This document shows positions 32,114 to 42,142 of a DNA stretch of 64,000 bases, in pieces. This DNA comes from Candida dubliniensis CD36 (taxonomy: Eukaryota > Ascomycota > Pichiomycetes > Serinales > Debaryomycetaceae): the NCBI RefSeq assembly GCF_000026945.1, contig NC_012861.1, positions 1,736,001 through 1,800,000 on the forward strand, given 5' to 3'. The notes beneath the pieces were generated by a model. That model ran no database searches, was not told where the DNA came from, and saw only the letters and a list, made by a program, of their open reading frames with translations. The translations under genes and the position numbers were made by a program. How positions within the stretch are numbered: the stretch's first letter is position 1; each line of letters starts with the position of its first letter.

Positions 32114-32816
32114 AATAATGGAGAATAAATTATTAATTGAAAAATGGTTAAATTTAAATAAAACTCAATTAACTATTCAAGGATTAAATAAATTAAATGA
32201 AGATTTAAATATTAATCAATTTATTATTTTTTTCAGAAATAATCATTTTAATACATTATTTAAAAAATCAAATCAAGAATTTTATATTTTATTAACTGAT
32301 TCTTCATTTATTAATAATAATAATAATAATAATACTACTACTGCTACAACAACAACAACAACTAGCAATAATAATAACAATAATTCATCAAAAATAATAT
32401 GGCAATCATTGAATAGTATTTCTGGTAAAGATGATTTATTTTTCACTGGTGATTTTATTCCAATTTTAGATATTGATCAAGATTTACCTAATGTAAATAA
32501 TGAATATAATTATAATTATAATTATAATTATTATAATAATAATAATCCTGATTATTTATTATTGAAACAATTACAAGAAGAAGAAGATCAGAAATATGCT
32601 GAAAGATTACAAAATACTTATAATAATAAAAATAATAATAATAAAAATAAAAATAAAAAACCACCACCATTATCACGTCAACCTAAAGCAACTACAACAA
32701 CTACAACAACTACAACTACAAATCCTTTACCAAATACTATTGAAGAAAAATTGAATTCAAAACAATCTATTAAGGATGAAAAGAAAAAGAAAAAGTTGAA
32801 TTGTACAATTGTATAA
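31260..32816 (+). CDS. MIY1: MINDY-family deubiquitinase (Miy1-like)
   Basis: Cysteine protease that trims K48-linked polyubiquitin in MINDY relatives. 518 residues. A Ser-Gly stretch from a GGTTCT-type repeat lies near the N-terminus. The catalytic core begins LLQERNGPCPLIALCN, with catalytic Cys74 and the preceding Gln. The GLNVNP-type loop lies near 185 and the catalytic His is in NHFNTLF at 329. Several Asn- and Thr-rich runs interrupt the core and follow it. The protein ends in a Lys-rich stretch and CTIV, a good CaaX box, so membrane attachment by prenylation is likely. The symbol follows the yeast family member and orthology is not proven. Confidence 0.8.
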
Positions 32817-32898
32817 ATTAATGTGTGTAAACTAAACTAAACTAAACCACATATATATATATATACAAATACTATATTTTACATTGCAAAACAATAAT

Positions 32899-33906
32899 TT
32901 ATTCTTCTTGTTCCTGTTCTTGTGCCTCTTCCTGTTCTTGTTCTTCTTCCTCTTGCTCTTCATCTTCATCTTCACCTTCATATTCCATAGGATCATATTC
33001 AGATCTTATAGTATCCAGTTTTTTCAATTCATTAGTTGAAGGTTCTCTTAATATAAAATTTATACCATCATAAGTTCTTTCTTTTATAAATTTATTAATT
33101 TCGGAATTTGTTGATGAACGATGTTTTTTCAATTCAATTTTACCATTAATTGGATAATAATAAGCCATTTTCCTTTTCCTCAATAATTTATCATCACTAC
33201 CACCAGAAAAAGATAAAGAAGAAGAATTACTCTTGGTTTCTTCTGATACATATTTTATAACTAATTCTTCATTTTCATGTTGAAATGGTTGATAAATCAT
33301 ATCATAATTTTTAATATATTTAAATTTATAAATTTCTGAATTTTCTTCATTTTCATCTAATAAATTTATTGGTTGTTCTTTTTTTGTAGAATGTAATTTT
33401 TCATATAATTCATTAATACTATTAATATTATTAATATTATTATTTTTTGTATTAATTAACAGATACATGGAAATCCATTCACCACTTTCCAGTTTAATTG
33501 GTTTAAAAAGTGATGATTCTAATGCTCGATTAAATAATTTTTCATCAAATTTTTCATTATTTTGTGATGATTGTAAATTTGATTGTAAATTTGATTGTAA
33601 ATTTGATTGTAAATTTGATTGTTGGTGTTTAATATTATTTATTTCACGATTTATTGATGCACTTCCCATAAATCTTAAATTTAAATATATATTATCTAAC
33701 ATTGATGTATCAGGTAATAAAGGCCAAGTATTTATTGCTTGTAAATGTTTTTTTTTAGGATGTTTAATTTTTTTTAAATCATTTAATGATTCATTAATTA
33801 TAGTAAAACTTTGTTCAATAATTTTTAATTGAGAATTAGCATCAAAATGTTCATTTTTAGTTAATTTTTCTTTCACTTTAATTTCTTCATTAGTAATGAA
33901 ATTTAA

Positions 33907-33945
<39 letters not shown>

Positions 33946-34371
33946 TTTAGATAATGGTCGATCAGATATATATTCAGTTCTTCTTAAAAATGAAACTTCT
34001 GGTTCATTTTTCAGAATTTTCCCAATTCCGGCATCTCTTAATAATTCTCGATCATTAGAATGTAATTGATGATATTTTAATTTACCAATACTTTCATTCA
34101 TTTTATCTTCTGATAAAAATCCTCGATTATTAATTAAATTTAAATCTAATCCTAATTGATCATCAATTCTTTCCATTAAATTTTGGAAATTTTCTTTACG
34201 AAATAATGATGATATTAAATATTCTCCTTCTTGTTGAGTTGAAATTGGATCAGTAGTATTATATTCAATGAATTTAGGATTTAATGGTGGTGGAGGAAGA
34301 TTATTGGTATAACGCACTTTGGCAATATAATCTTGCCTTATAGGTTTCAGTGATGGTTTATTTGAAGACAT
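32899..34371 (-). CDS. PAF1: Paf1 subunit of the Paf1 transcription elongation complex
   Basis: Scaffold subunit of the Paf1 complex (with Ctr9, Leo1, Rtf1 and Cdc73), which travels with RNA polymerase II and supports H2B ubiquitination and H3K4 methylation. 490 residues, similar to yeast Paf1. The N-terminal signature KPIRQDYIAKVRYTNNLPPPP is typical of the family, followed by LERIDDQLGLDLNL-type and LLRDAGIGK motifs. An Asn run lies near 145. Five short repeats rich in Ser/Asn/Leu/Gln lie near 255, encoded by a 12-bp unit at 33568-33620. The tail is the usual long Glu/Gln acidic segment. It converges on the MINDY gene with 82 bp between stops. Confidence 0.9.
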
Positions 34372-34682
34372 TAAAGATTTTTTTGGTTTTTGTTATAATT
34401 GTTGTTGTTATAATTGTTGTTTTAATTGTTGTTGTTTTAATTGTTGTTGTTGAAAAAGAAATAGAAAAAAAAAAAAAGGAAAAATTTCATCAAAAGAATT
34501 GTGACATCAATGCACGACCATCCATTTTAATTAGCACTTTCTATCTTTTGGGTATTATTTATTAATAGTTAAACACTACATGATTATCCATCTATAAATA
34601 TAGATTACTTATCATTCAACATTTGTTTACTTACTGACTTGTCTACTTTGCCTACTTGCTTTGCTTTGTCTTCTTGCTTTGT
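34372..34682. other. PAF1-PST2 intergenic region
   Basis: 311 bp: PAF1 upstream region and PST2 3' flank. (TTG)n-rich runs at 34393-34452 and an A tract at about 34464-34480. No gene seen. Confidence 0.6.
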
Positions 34683-35383
34683 TTATTGTTTGAATTGAGT
34701 AATAGTTTTAATAAAATCTTCACCTTGTTGTTGAGCAATTGATTTTTCCAATTCAGTGACTTGTCTAGAACCATCAGCTCCAGCAAAAGTACCAGCCCCC
34801 CATGGAGAACCACCATGAACTTCATTTAAATCAGTTAAACGAGGAGATCCATATCCAAATGGAACATAAACAATACCATGATGAGCTAAAGTACTTAATG
34901 TATTAATAACAGTAGTTTCTTGACCACCACCTGGAGTACCAGTAGAAACGAAAACTCCAGCATATTTACCTCTTAAATCACCACGAGCCCCTAATTAAAA
35001 AAAAAATGAAAATGTTAGTATTGTTAATAATCCAATTGAATAATGATTATAGAATTCTTCTTCTTCTTATTATTATTATACATACATTGTCCACCAGTAC
35101 TATCCCAAAATCCTTTCCATTGAGCTGGCATATTACCAAATCTAGTTGGAATACCAAATAAAAATGCATCATAATTATTTAAAATTTTTGGTTCAGCAAT
35201 TGGAATATTTGGTTTTGAAGGAGCTTTAACTAATTTCAAAATTTCTGGAGTTAAAGTTTCTGGAACTTGAAATAAATCTGGTTTAATACCAGTAGTTTCA
35301 ATACCAATTTTAATTGATTCAGCTAATGTATAAACATGATGATATAAAGAATAAATAATAATTGCAACTCTTGGTTTAGACAT
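34683..35383 (-). CDS. PST2: Flavodoxin-like NAD(P)H:quinone reductase, two exons (PST family, probably Pst2)
   Basis: WrbA-type FMN quinone reductase. In C. albicans the four members (Pst1, Pst2, Pst3, Ycp4) protect membranes from oxidation by reducing ubiquinone. Exon 1 is 35086-35383 and exon 2 is 34683-34990, giving 201 residues. The intron 34991-35085 has GTATGT, a perfect TACTAAC branch site and a TTAG acceptor, and the join reads DSTGGQWARGDL in frame. Motifs: MSKPRVAIIIYSLYHHV phosphate loop, FGIPTRFGNMPAQ, then VSTGTPGGGQETT and VHGGSPWGAGTFAG. Unspliced, exon 1 would run into the intron and stop early. Assignment to PST2 rather than a paralogue rests on my recollection of gene order in C. 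albicans. Confidence 0.9.
34991..35085 (-). other. Spliceosomal intron of PST2 (95 bp)
   Basis: On the minus strand: donor GTATGT, branch point TACTAAC (35014-35020), a T-rich stretch and acceptor TTAG. It is the only clear intron in the host genes of this window. It splits a Trp codon (T | GG). Confidence 0.92.
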
Positions 35384-36420
35384 GATTAGTTTTTTAGGGA
35401 TTCTTCTAATTGAGGGAAAGAAAAGAAAGAAAAGGAAGGAAAGAAAAGAAAAGAAAGATGAATAAAACTTATAGGGGGGAGGAATCGTTGAACAGTTGTG
35501 GTAATTGTAACTTGATTTATATATATATATATATTGTTAACTAAGAGCTAATGAAATATGCATAAGGAATTAAAATATTTATAGTGAATGGTTGCTACTA
35601 CTACTACTATGAAATTAATATTCTTCGTCTGTTGTCTTTCTTTTACATAATCCTTACTAAGCACACAATATATACATATATACATATATATTAATCTTAA
35701 CTATCATAAACATTAAACATTAAACATTAAACATTAAACATTAAATATCAAAAATAGGGGGTGGAGAAACAAGTGGTAGCTCTAAAGACAATTGCTTTTT
35801 GTTTTTGTTTTCCCCCATAACATTTCATATTCGTTTGATTTATTACTCTATTCCCCCTTCTAACAATAAAACTTATACAGAACAACAACAACAACATTTG
35901 GAAAGCTTATGTCCATTTAAAGAATATTTACACCAATATTTTCATAAAATCCTTTTGGTTTATTTCAATTTCAATTTTGATTTCAATTTTGGTTGGTGTT
36001 GAGGGTTGATGGTGTTGATGGTGTTGAGGGTTGATTGCAATAAATTTATTTAAATTACTCTTGGAGGGTAATTTTTTTTTTTTAAAAAAAAGAACTATTG
36101 GTATAATCATGATCTCATCAATATTCAAGTATAATATTTTGATTTTATTAAAGATGTTATATTATCATTTACTATTCAAACTATCTAAATACAAATGGTG
36201 GTGGGGATTAAATCAACCGGGTAATTAACTCGTCTAGTATTCTTTCTTTTTTTTTTCTTTTTGCTTTTTTTGCTTGTTCGTTGTTCCACCCAATTAAAAG
36301 TGTGCGAAATTATGTGAATTATTTTCCTTCTATTTTTCATTCCTTAAATAAATATACTTGAAAGTTTTATCAACAACAACTAATAATTCCCTTTTATTAT
36401 TATTATTATCTATTCATATA
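35384..36420. other. Divergent PST2 / NDUFS6-type gene intergenic region
   Basis: 1037 bp. GAAA-rich run near 35413-35456, TA repeats near 35519-35533, (AAACATT)n copies near 35707-35743 and a Cap1-like site at 35654. The small frames on each strand are low-complexity. No RNA gene seen. Confidence 0.6.
35654..35660 (+). promoter_or_regulatory. Cap1/Yap1-type response element upstream of PST2
   Basis: CTTACTAA fits the Cap1 consensus MTTASTAA exactly and lies about 270 bp upstream of the PST2 ATG. Flavodoxin-like proteins are known targets of the oxidative-stress factor Cap1. A seven- or eight-base match alone is weak; the gene context makes it plausible. Confidence 0.5.
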
Positions 36421-36888
36421 ATGTTGAGAATAACCAGATTATCAACTAAACATCATCTTGTATTTTTACGTTTCAATTCATCATTAACAGGAGTAGCAAG
36501 ACCAGATGCTGGTCAATTAAATAAGAAAGATTTACAAACTAATAGTTTTGCTAATCAATCACCTAATAGAAATATCACTTGGTCACCATCTCAAGAAGAA
36601 AGAATAGAAATCATTAATAAATATCCTTATAGATTTGTTCAAAAAGATTTACAAGAACAACCAAGACCTTATGCTGCAATAGATTTAATTGCTCAAGAAC
36701 CAATAAAATATTTAAATCATGAACAAGGAAATATTGCTGTTTGTGATGGTAATAGAGGTAGTACTTTACAAGGACATCCTAAAGTTTTCATTAATTTGGA
36801 TCAACCAAAACCTGCTACTTGTGGATATTGTGGTTTAAGATATGCCAAAGAAGAATTTAAAGAAATAATTGAAGCTAATGAAGCTTAA
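36421..36888 (+). CDS. Complex I accessory subunit, NDUFS6 type (zinc-binding 13-kDa subunit)
   Basis: Mitochondrial NADH:ubiquinone oxidoreductase subunit at the matrix arm, needed for late assembly. I choose the ATG at 36421 (155 residues), because the longer frame starts at a TTG. Residues 1-22 are Arg/Ser/Leu-rich without acids, a matrix presequence. The C-terminal zinc motif is clear: Cys in AVCDGN, His in QGHPKVF, then CGYC in the final segment. CTG-clade yeasts keep complex I while S. cerevisiae has lost it, so the gene fits the assigned host. Confidence 0.9.
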   Translation: MLRITRLSTKHHLVFLRFNSSLTGVARPDAGQLNKKDLQTNSFANQSPNRNITWSPSQEERIEIINKYPYRFVQKDLQEQPRPYAAIDLIAQEPIKYLNHEQGNIAVCDGNRGSTLQGHPKVFINLDQPKPATCGYCGLRYAKEEFKEIIEANEA

Positions 36889-37185
36889 AATGAAAGGAAA
36901 TGAAAAGGAAATGAAAGGAAATGAAAGGAAATGAAAAGGAAAGGAAAACAGGACCAAATCATTTGAATGTCTTTCTTTCTTTCTTACTTTCTTTCTTTCT
37001 TTTTTAAGTTGTACATTAAACAAATATATTTTTGAATGAATAATTTATTCTTATTAAAGATAAATTTGTAGAATAAGATGTATTAAGGAAAGGGGCAAGG
37101 GGGAAGGGGGGAGTGGGATATGTAGAGAGTATGTGTGAGTATGTTTTTATTACTTACTGAATAATACTTAATTGATGTATCAAAC

Positions 37186-37512
37186 TGTTAAGTACACTGT
37201 ATAGGGGTAGTGTGTATATTAACTATTTATGTACAATTATCTAATCTAGAATCGTTAGTTCCTTTTTCCAAGATCAATCCCAGGGGGGATTCCAACTCAT
37301 ATTTATATTACGTTAATCGGATAACACCGAACCCACATTCGGTCTTCTCCACTTCTAGCTTATGGGGGGGGGGGAAGACAAAGATGGTTCTGATCGGCTC
37401 AAGAACGTCAATGACCATAAGTCGGAGGTTCACTAGCTTATCCGATATCCCTGCCAATGACAATACATGAAGAATCACCTTCTATGCAGTCTTCAGCACT
37501 ACAATCCTAACA
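37186..37512 (-). repeat. LTR of element 2 (3' LTR in element orientation), 327 bp
   Basis: Begins TGTTAAGTACACTG and ends CTAACA on the + strand, so it has TG...CA ends with a short inverted TGTTA/TAACA repeat. In element orientation it starts TGTTAGG. It includes a TATAAATATGAG stretch (minus strand, about 37293-37307) that may be the promoter. Confidence 0.9.
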
Positions 37513-38101
37513 GTTGCCCACCGGTAGACCAAGTGTCCCCACTTGCGTCCAAGTGAAGATCCATGACCGAGTGGCTGTATCAGATGTAGACGACAACGTC
37601 AGATGTATGGTCTGGTTAGTTGTTGTGGACGGCGTCACTGTGATGTTGGAAGGTAGCGGAATGCCTTGAACTTGGGGAATCTAATGACCACATTAACGGA
37701 GTTGGACCCGTCATGGAATGATAAAAACACCAGTGGGTTAATGGCAAAAAAAATTCTTATCAGACGAACCATGAAAAAAAAAAAAATCAAAAAAAAATTT
37801 TGGTAGGGAAACCATTATCGTAATGGGCAAAAACCCTGCCTAACTAATCAAAATTGATTGAATCTGCCATTATTGAACTACGGTGGATCCGTCTTAGTTA
37901 ACCAGTTTCTAATCATTCCTTTGATTTTGTAGAACTGTTTCGGCAATGTGTATCAAATCAGTATTTTTGTAATTGACTAGTTGTAATAATATCAGGAGCA
38001 TTGGCAATAGTGTCTGACGGTAGTTGCAATAGTGCCTCGTCGTGGACATTGTTGTGAATTGCGTTGTCTGCGGAAGACAGTAACTCGGAAGTTTGTGCTG
38101 C
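37513..38101 (-). other. 3' internal region of element 2
   Basis: Non-coding or degraded sequence between the last pol fragment and the 3' LTR, with several A/T homopolymer tracts near 37745-37800. The frame at 37909-38142 overlaps the end of pol in another phase and is not recognised. Confidence 0.6.
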
Positions 38102-41100
38102 CTAAGATTGAATGTCGGTTGATGTGTTGATGTGAACATCATTCGTATGACTTGGGATTAAATGTGGTGGATGATCTTCGCAGTCTCGCCTGAAGTTGTC
38201 AAGGAGCTGAGTCCATTTAGTTGGATCGATGCATTTAATTGTTTCATTGGCTTTAAAAATAGATGCATGATATTCCGGACATTCTTTAAAAGTAAGTGCT
38301 ACTGTTTGATTTAGTAGATCCACACCGACAATTGCTTGAATCCAGTCATTTCTTGAAAATTGGATTAGTTGTTGATTGTTATTAGGTGGTACCCCTTAGA
38401 TTATCTGAAGGGGAACTAGCAAATGGTCGTCAGTTTTTGACATTTACTAATCTTGATGTTTGACCAGTTTTACCAAATGCTTTACCAAGATCTAATTCAT
38501 AAACATTTTCATTATTGGGAACTTTCTGAATCACTTTGAAAGGACCAAAGTATAGGTTGTAGTAATCCATTTTCATGTGTGTTTGATGGTTTAATTGTTT
38601 GGCACTTATAGCACCGTTTAGTGTAAAGTTTTGATTTGGTTGTACATGTTTGGCAAATAATATAATTCCGATAAATCTGCTAACACTTTCAATGGACCAT
38701 AGTGAGTTGCTGTTGATGAATCATGATGCAAACGAACGATTTCTAGTTGAAGTTCTGCAGTTGGAATTACCAAACGAAGTATTGAGTTTCCTAGCTTATT
38801 GATTCCTTTGTAGAATAACAATCCATCCTTCACAGTATATTGTTTGATGGCAAACTTGATTGATTTGTGAATATTGGTGGTTGCTGGTGATCGATTTAGA
38901 TTGATTAACGTTGAATATAATAGTGCAATTCTTTTATCATCTGTATATGCTGCTTTGACTCTGTCGAAAAATTCTTCTCCAAGAATATTGTGGTGTAACA
39001 GAATTGAAATAGACGACAATTGTAATGATTTCGTGAAATCACGCGATAACATATCTGCTTTTTTAGTTGGACCACTGATGTAGTTGATGGTAATATCAAA
39101 TTCTGACAAAAATTCAAGCCATCGTGCTAATCTTGGCAGTGGTGGTGAACTGGATTTTTAAAAGATATTCAAGACTTTTTATGGTCTTGTAGCAATTGTA
39201 ATTTTATGACCAGCTAAAATATAGTAAAATCTTTTCAATGTCGCAATCAGTGCGAGTAATTCTTTTTCCCTAATCGCATAATTTCTCTCTGCGGGTGAAA
39301 GAAGCTTCGAAAAAAAAATGCAATTGTCCCAATCATCACACCATCTTCTGAAATTCTGTCAATTACTGCCCCCCATAGCAAAGTCAGAAGCATCTGAGGT
39401 AATAAGATAAGATGCTCCCTTTTCGGGGTTGACAAGAATTGGAGCGTTAATTAGCCTAGTTTTCAATTCTTGGAACGCATTTTCAACTTCTTCACATCGT
39501 CTCAACTTTTTCAAAGCAAACAAATTAAGTGGTCTAGCTAAACGACTATAGTTTTTGACAAATTTTCGATAAAACCCACAGAAACCTAAGAAGGATTGGG
39601 CTTCCTTTGGAGAACTTGGGAATGGATAATTTTTGATAATGTCTAACTTATCAGCTGTCGGTTTGATGCCTTCCTTGCTTATTTGGTGACCCAAAAATGT
39701 GATAGTTTTGCACATGAATTTACATTTTTTCAATTTGGCCCGAAGGTTAGCTTTTCTAAGTGTATCAAATACCAACTTCAAATGTTCCAAGTGTTCCTTA
39801 AGATTTTTTGAATAAATGATTAAATCATCCAAATAAATTAACATAAAATCATGATTGTATTCCCTAAAAACCTGTTCCATCATTCTTTGGAATGATGCCG
39901 GGGCATTGATGAGCCCAAACGGCATAACCACCCAATGGAAACTACCAAAGGGGGGTATGGAACGCAGTTTTTTTCCTTATCTGCTTCATTAATGAGAACT
40001 TGATGATACCCTTGACAAAGGTCTATGCTGGAGTAGTACGTGGAGTTCTTCACCTCCATTAGCAACTCCTCCATATTGGGGAGGTGGAAATGATCAGCAA
40101 TAGTTAGCTTGTTTAAACCACGAAAGTCATTACATAACCGTACCTCCCCATTTGCTTTGGGTACCATGACAATTGGAGCACCAAACGGACTTACTGTTGG
40201 CTCAATAAAACCAGCATCAAGATATTGTTTAAGTTGTCGTTGCAATTCATCCGAATAACGAAGTGGTATCTTGTATGCCTTCCGGTAGGCCACAGCATTC
40301 TCATCTTTAAGTTTGATGTCATGGTAATAAGCGTGTGTTGGTTTTTGAAGCATTAATGGTTCATTGTTCATTGTTCACTGTATCACTATATTCGATAAGA
40401 AGTTGTTGCAATAGTGTTTGTGCTTTCTCATTATGATGAAATTGAGTATCTGGCTCTGTTGTTATATTGGAAACTACAAGATTTTCATTCAGTAATTGTT
40501 TATTAAAATATATACTGAAAGATTTTGTGGATTTGGTCGGGAACAAGGAACTTTGGGATAACATCAAAGACAGGACAAATCTTTCTTCCAAGTTCTCTTC
40601 CAAACTGTCAAACTCATCTAAATAAGTATCAACGACCAGATCAATATCCATTGGACTAGTATCAGTATCAGCTTGTGGGGGTATTGGATCCTGAAGTTTC
40701 ATTGTTTCATCATTCCACTCTTGGATAGTATCAGGGAATTTAAGGAATTTCTTAGCAACTTCTGCTCCTAAGATGATAGGGAAATTGTCAAAATCTGCCA
40801 CAATAAATGTGACATTTTCATTTATGGCTGGCTAAAATATTGAAATTTTTTCAGTAACCGTGGGTAGGAACGTACCATCTGGAGAAGATAATTTCATTGG
40901 TGCTATTTGTTGAGTTTGCAAGTTAGACACCAAGTTGCTGTGTATCAAATTCGAATCACTACTGGTGTCCAATAAAGCTTTATGGAAATTTATGTTTTCA
41001 AGTTGGACGTAAATGAAGAGCACCTTAGATTCACTAGCATTGAGATTTATTTGAATAATTTGCAGTTGGGCATGAGAATTGGTTTGAGAAAGGTCGCGTT

Positions 41101-41131
41101 TAATGTCTTCCTGGGACACAACTAGTTTTTT
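38102..41131 (-). pseudogene. Broken Pol of element 2 (protease, RT, RNase H, integrase remnants)
   Basis: Pieces read leftward. Protease at 40832-41119 has LLDTSSDSNLI, with the usual DTG/DSG changed to DTS, and ends at a TAG (40832-40834). The same frame resumes at 40361-40801. RT is in 39880-40371 and 39359-39931, with CQGYHQV, MPFGLINAPASFQ and YLDD. RNase H is broken around 39160-39360. Integrase N-terminal zinc region (HHD...HYGPL) is at 38618-39109. After it the text jumps to a C-terminal GPF-type module (LYFGPFKVI, near 38550), so the catalytic core is missing. A 73-residue tail lies at 38102-38323. Frameshifts are small and mostly in homopolymers. Pol is in the -1 frame relative to gag. 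Confidence 0.9.
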
Positions 41132-42078
41132 GACTCCGACTTATTGAACTGCTTACTGGATTTCTTTTTATCCGCGTCAATGAAGTTAGCAATTGCAGAA
41201 CACTCATTGGTGGTGTGGTTACAGGGACCATGACGGAGGCACACTTTCTTATCATCCCATTGTTGATTGTTTGAGTTGTTGACTTTCTTAGGTTGGGATT
41301 GATGACCTGATGAGTTGGTAGAGTTGATTGCTTTTTGTAACGCCTCGTCACCAGCTAACAGACCATCTGATGGACGGAAATACCGTAATTCCGAAATTGA
41401 GTGGATGGCTGCGAGTTCTGAAAGGAATATTGGTCTAACCTTGGATTTAAACAAGTCTAAGGCGTTACTATCAATTGCGGGATCCTTCTTTTCAATCATA
41501 CGATCGTACAATTTAAAGAAGGCATTTCTAAACTGGTCGTAAGTACCAGTATGAGTTAATTTGCTTAAGTTGGCTTGAATAACCATGTCGTTGTTCTTTG
41601 GCAAGAAACGAGTATCAAATTGATGGATAAATTCCTGAATTGTTAAAGTAGTACTATTTGAACGGCGTTCTCCGTTAATAGGGTTTTCCTTTTCAATTTG
41701 GTCGTTTTCAAATTCTTGAAGCCATTCAGCTGCCATACCAGCAAGGTGTGGTCTTGCAATCGCAAAAATCATCAGGGTTTTGAACTTTGAAGCCGCCATG
41801 TCATTCTTGGTTTGGATTAAACGATTCATCATTTGACGTTTGACAGCAACAATAATGGATTTGTCGGAACCATCCATAACCATTGCGCGTTGGATCGCAG
41901 TGTCAGGATTTTGACGATTCAACTTTACTTGGATCTCAACTGCAGTTTCTTTTTTAAATTGTTTGAATCTTGGGTTAAATTTTGGTTTAAAATTTTTGGA
42001 ATGGGATTTGTTTCTAAAGTTTGGGTTTTTTCCCGCTTTGTGGTTGTTGTTACGATTTTTGTTGTTGTTGTAAGCCAT
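41122..42078 (-). CDS. Gag of element 2 (intact, 318 residues)
   Basis: Start at the ATG at 42078 (MAYNNNKNRNNNH); the frame is open further back only into the primer-binding site. The N-terminal third is very basic and Asn/Lys-rich. The middle is a helical capsid-like domain with a RPHLAGMAAEWLQEF-type segment typical of Ty3/gypsy Gag. The C-terminal knuckle is CLRHGPCNHTTNEC, a CX2HX4HX4C variant of the nucleocapsid zinc finger. Gag ends at TAG 41122-41124, immediately after the heptamer A-AAA-AAC. Its intactness, beside a ruined pol, is notable. Confidence 0.9.
   Translation of the reverse strand: MAYNNNKNRNNNHKAGKNPNFRNKSHSKNFKPKFNPRFKQFKKETAVEIQVKLNRQNPDTAIQRAMVMDGSDKSIIVAVKRQMMNRLIQTKNDMAASKFKTLMIFAIARPHLAGMAAEWLQEFENDQIEKENPINGERRSNSTTLTIQEFIHQFDTRFLPKNNDMVIQANLSKLTHTGTYDQFRNAFFKLYDRMIEKKDPAIDSNALDLFKSKVRPIFLSELAAIHSISELRYFRPSDGLLAGDEALQKAINSTNSSGHQSQPKKVNNSNNQQWDDKKVCLRHGPCNHTTNECSAIANFIDADKKKSSKQFNKSESKN
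41125..41131 (-). promoter_or_regulatory. -1 ribosomal frameshift signal (A AAA AAC)
   Basis: In the gag frame the codons read TCA AAA AAC TAG. The A-AAA-AAC heptamer is a canonical -1 slippery site in exactly the right phase. The -1 frame is open through the gag stop and enters the protease ORF. Gag-Pol would thus be made by -1 frameshifting. Confidence 0.8.
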
Positions 42079-42127
42079 AATGATAAGATTGATTGATTGT
42101 AGTTCGAAGTACTCTAGATCTTTTGTT

Positions 42128-42140
42128 AAAAATGCTACCA
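42128..42140 (-). other. Primer-binding site of element 2
   Basis: Two bases after the LTR, in element orientation, the sequence reads TGGTAGCATTTTT. A start of TGG complements the CCA end of a tRNA, and TGGTAGC matches the first seven bases of the initiator-tRNA-type site known from Ty1. Beyond that the match is not established, so the priming tRNA is uncertain. Confidence 0.65.
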
Positions 42141-42142
42141 AT

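Noticed and set aside
37210..37470. 86-residue + strand frame
   Set aside because: Lies wholly inside the LTR of element 2.
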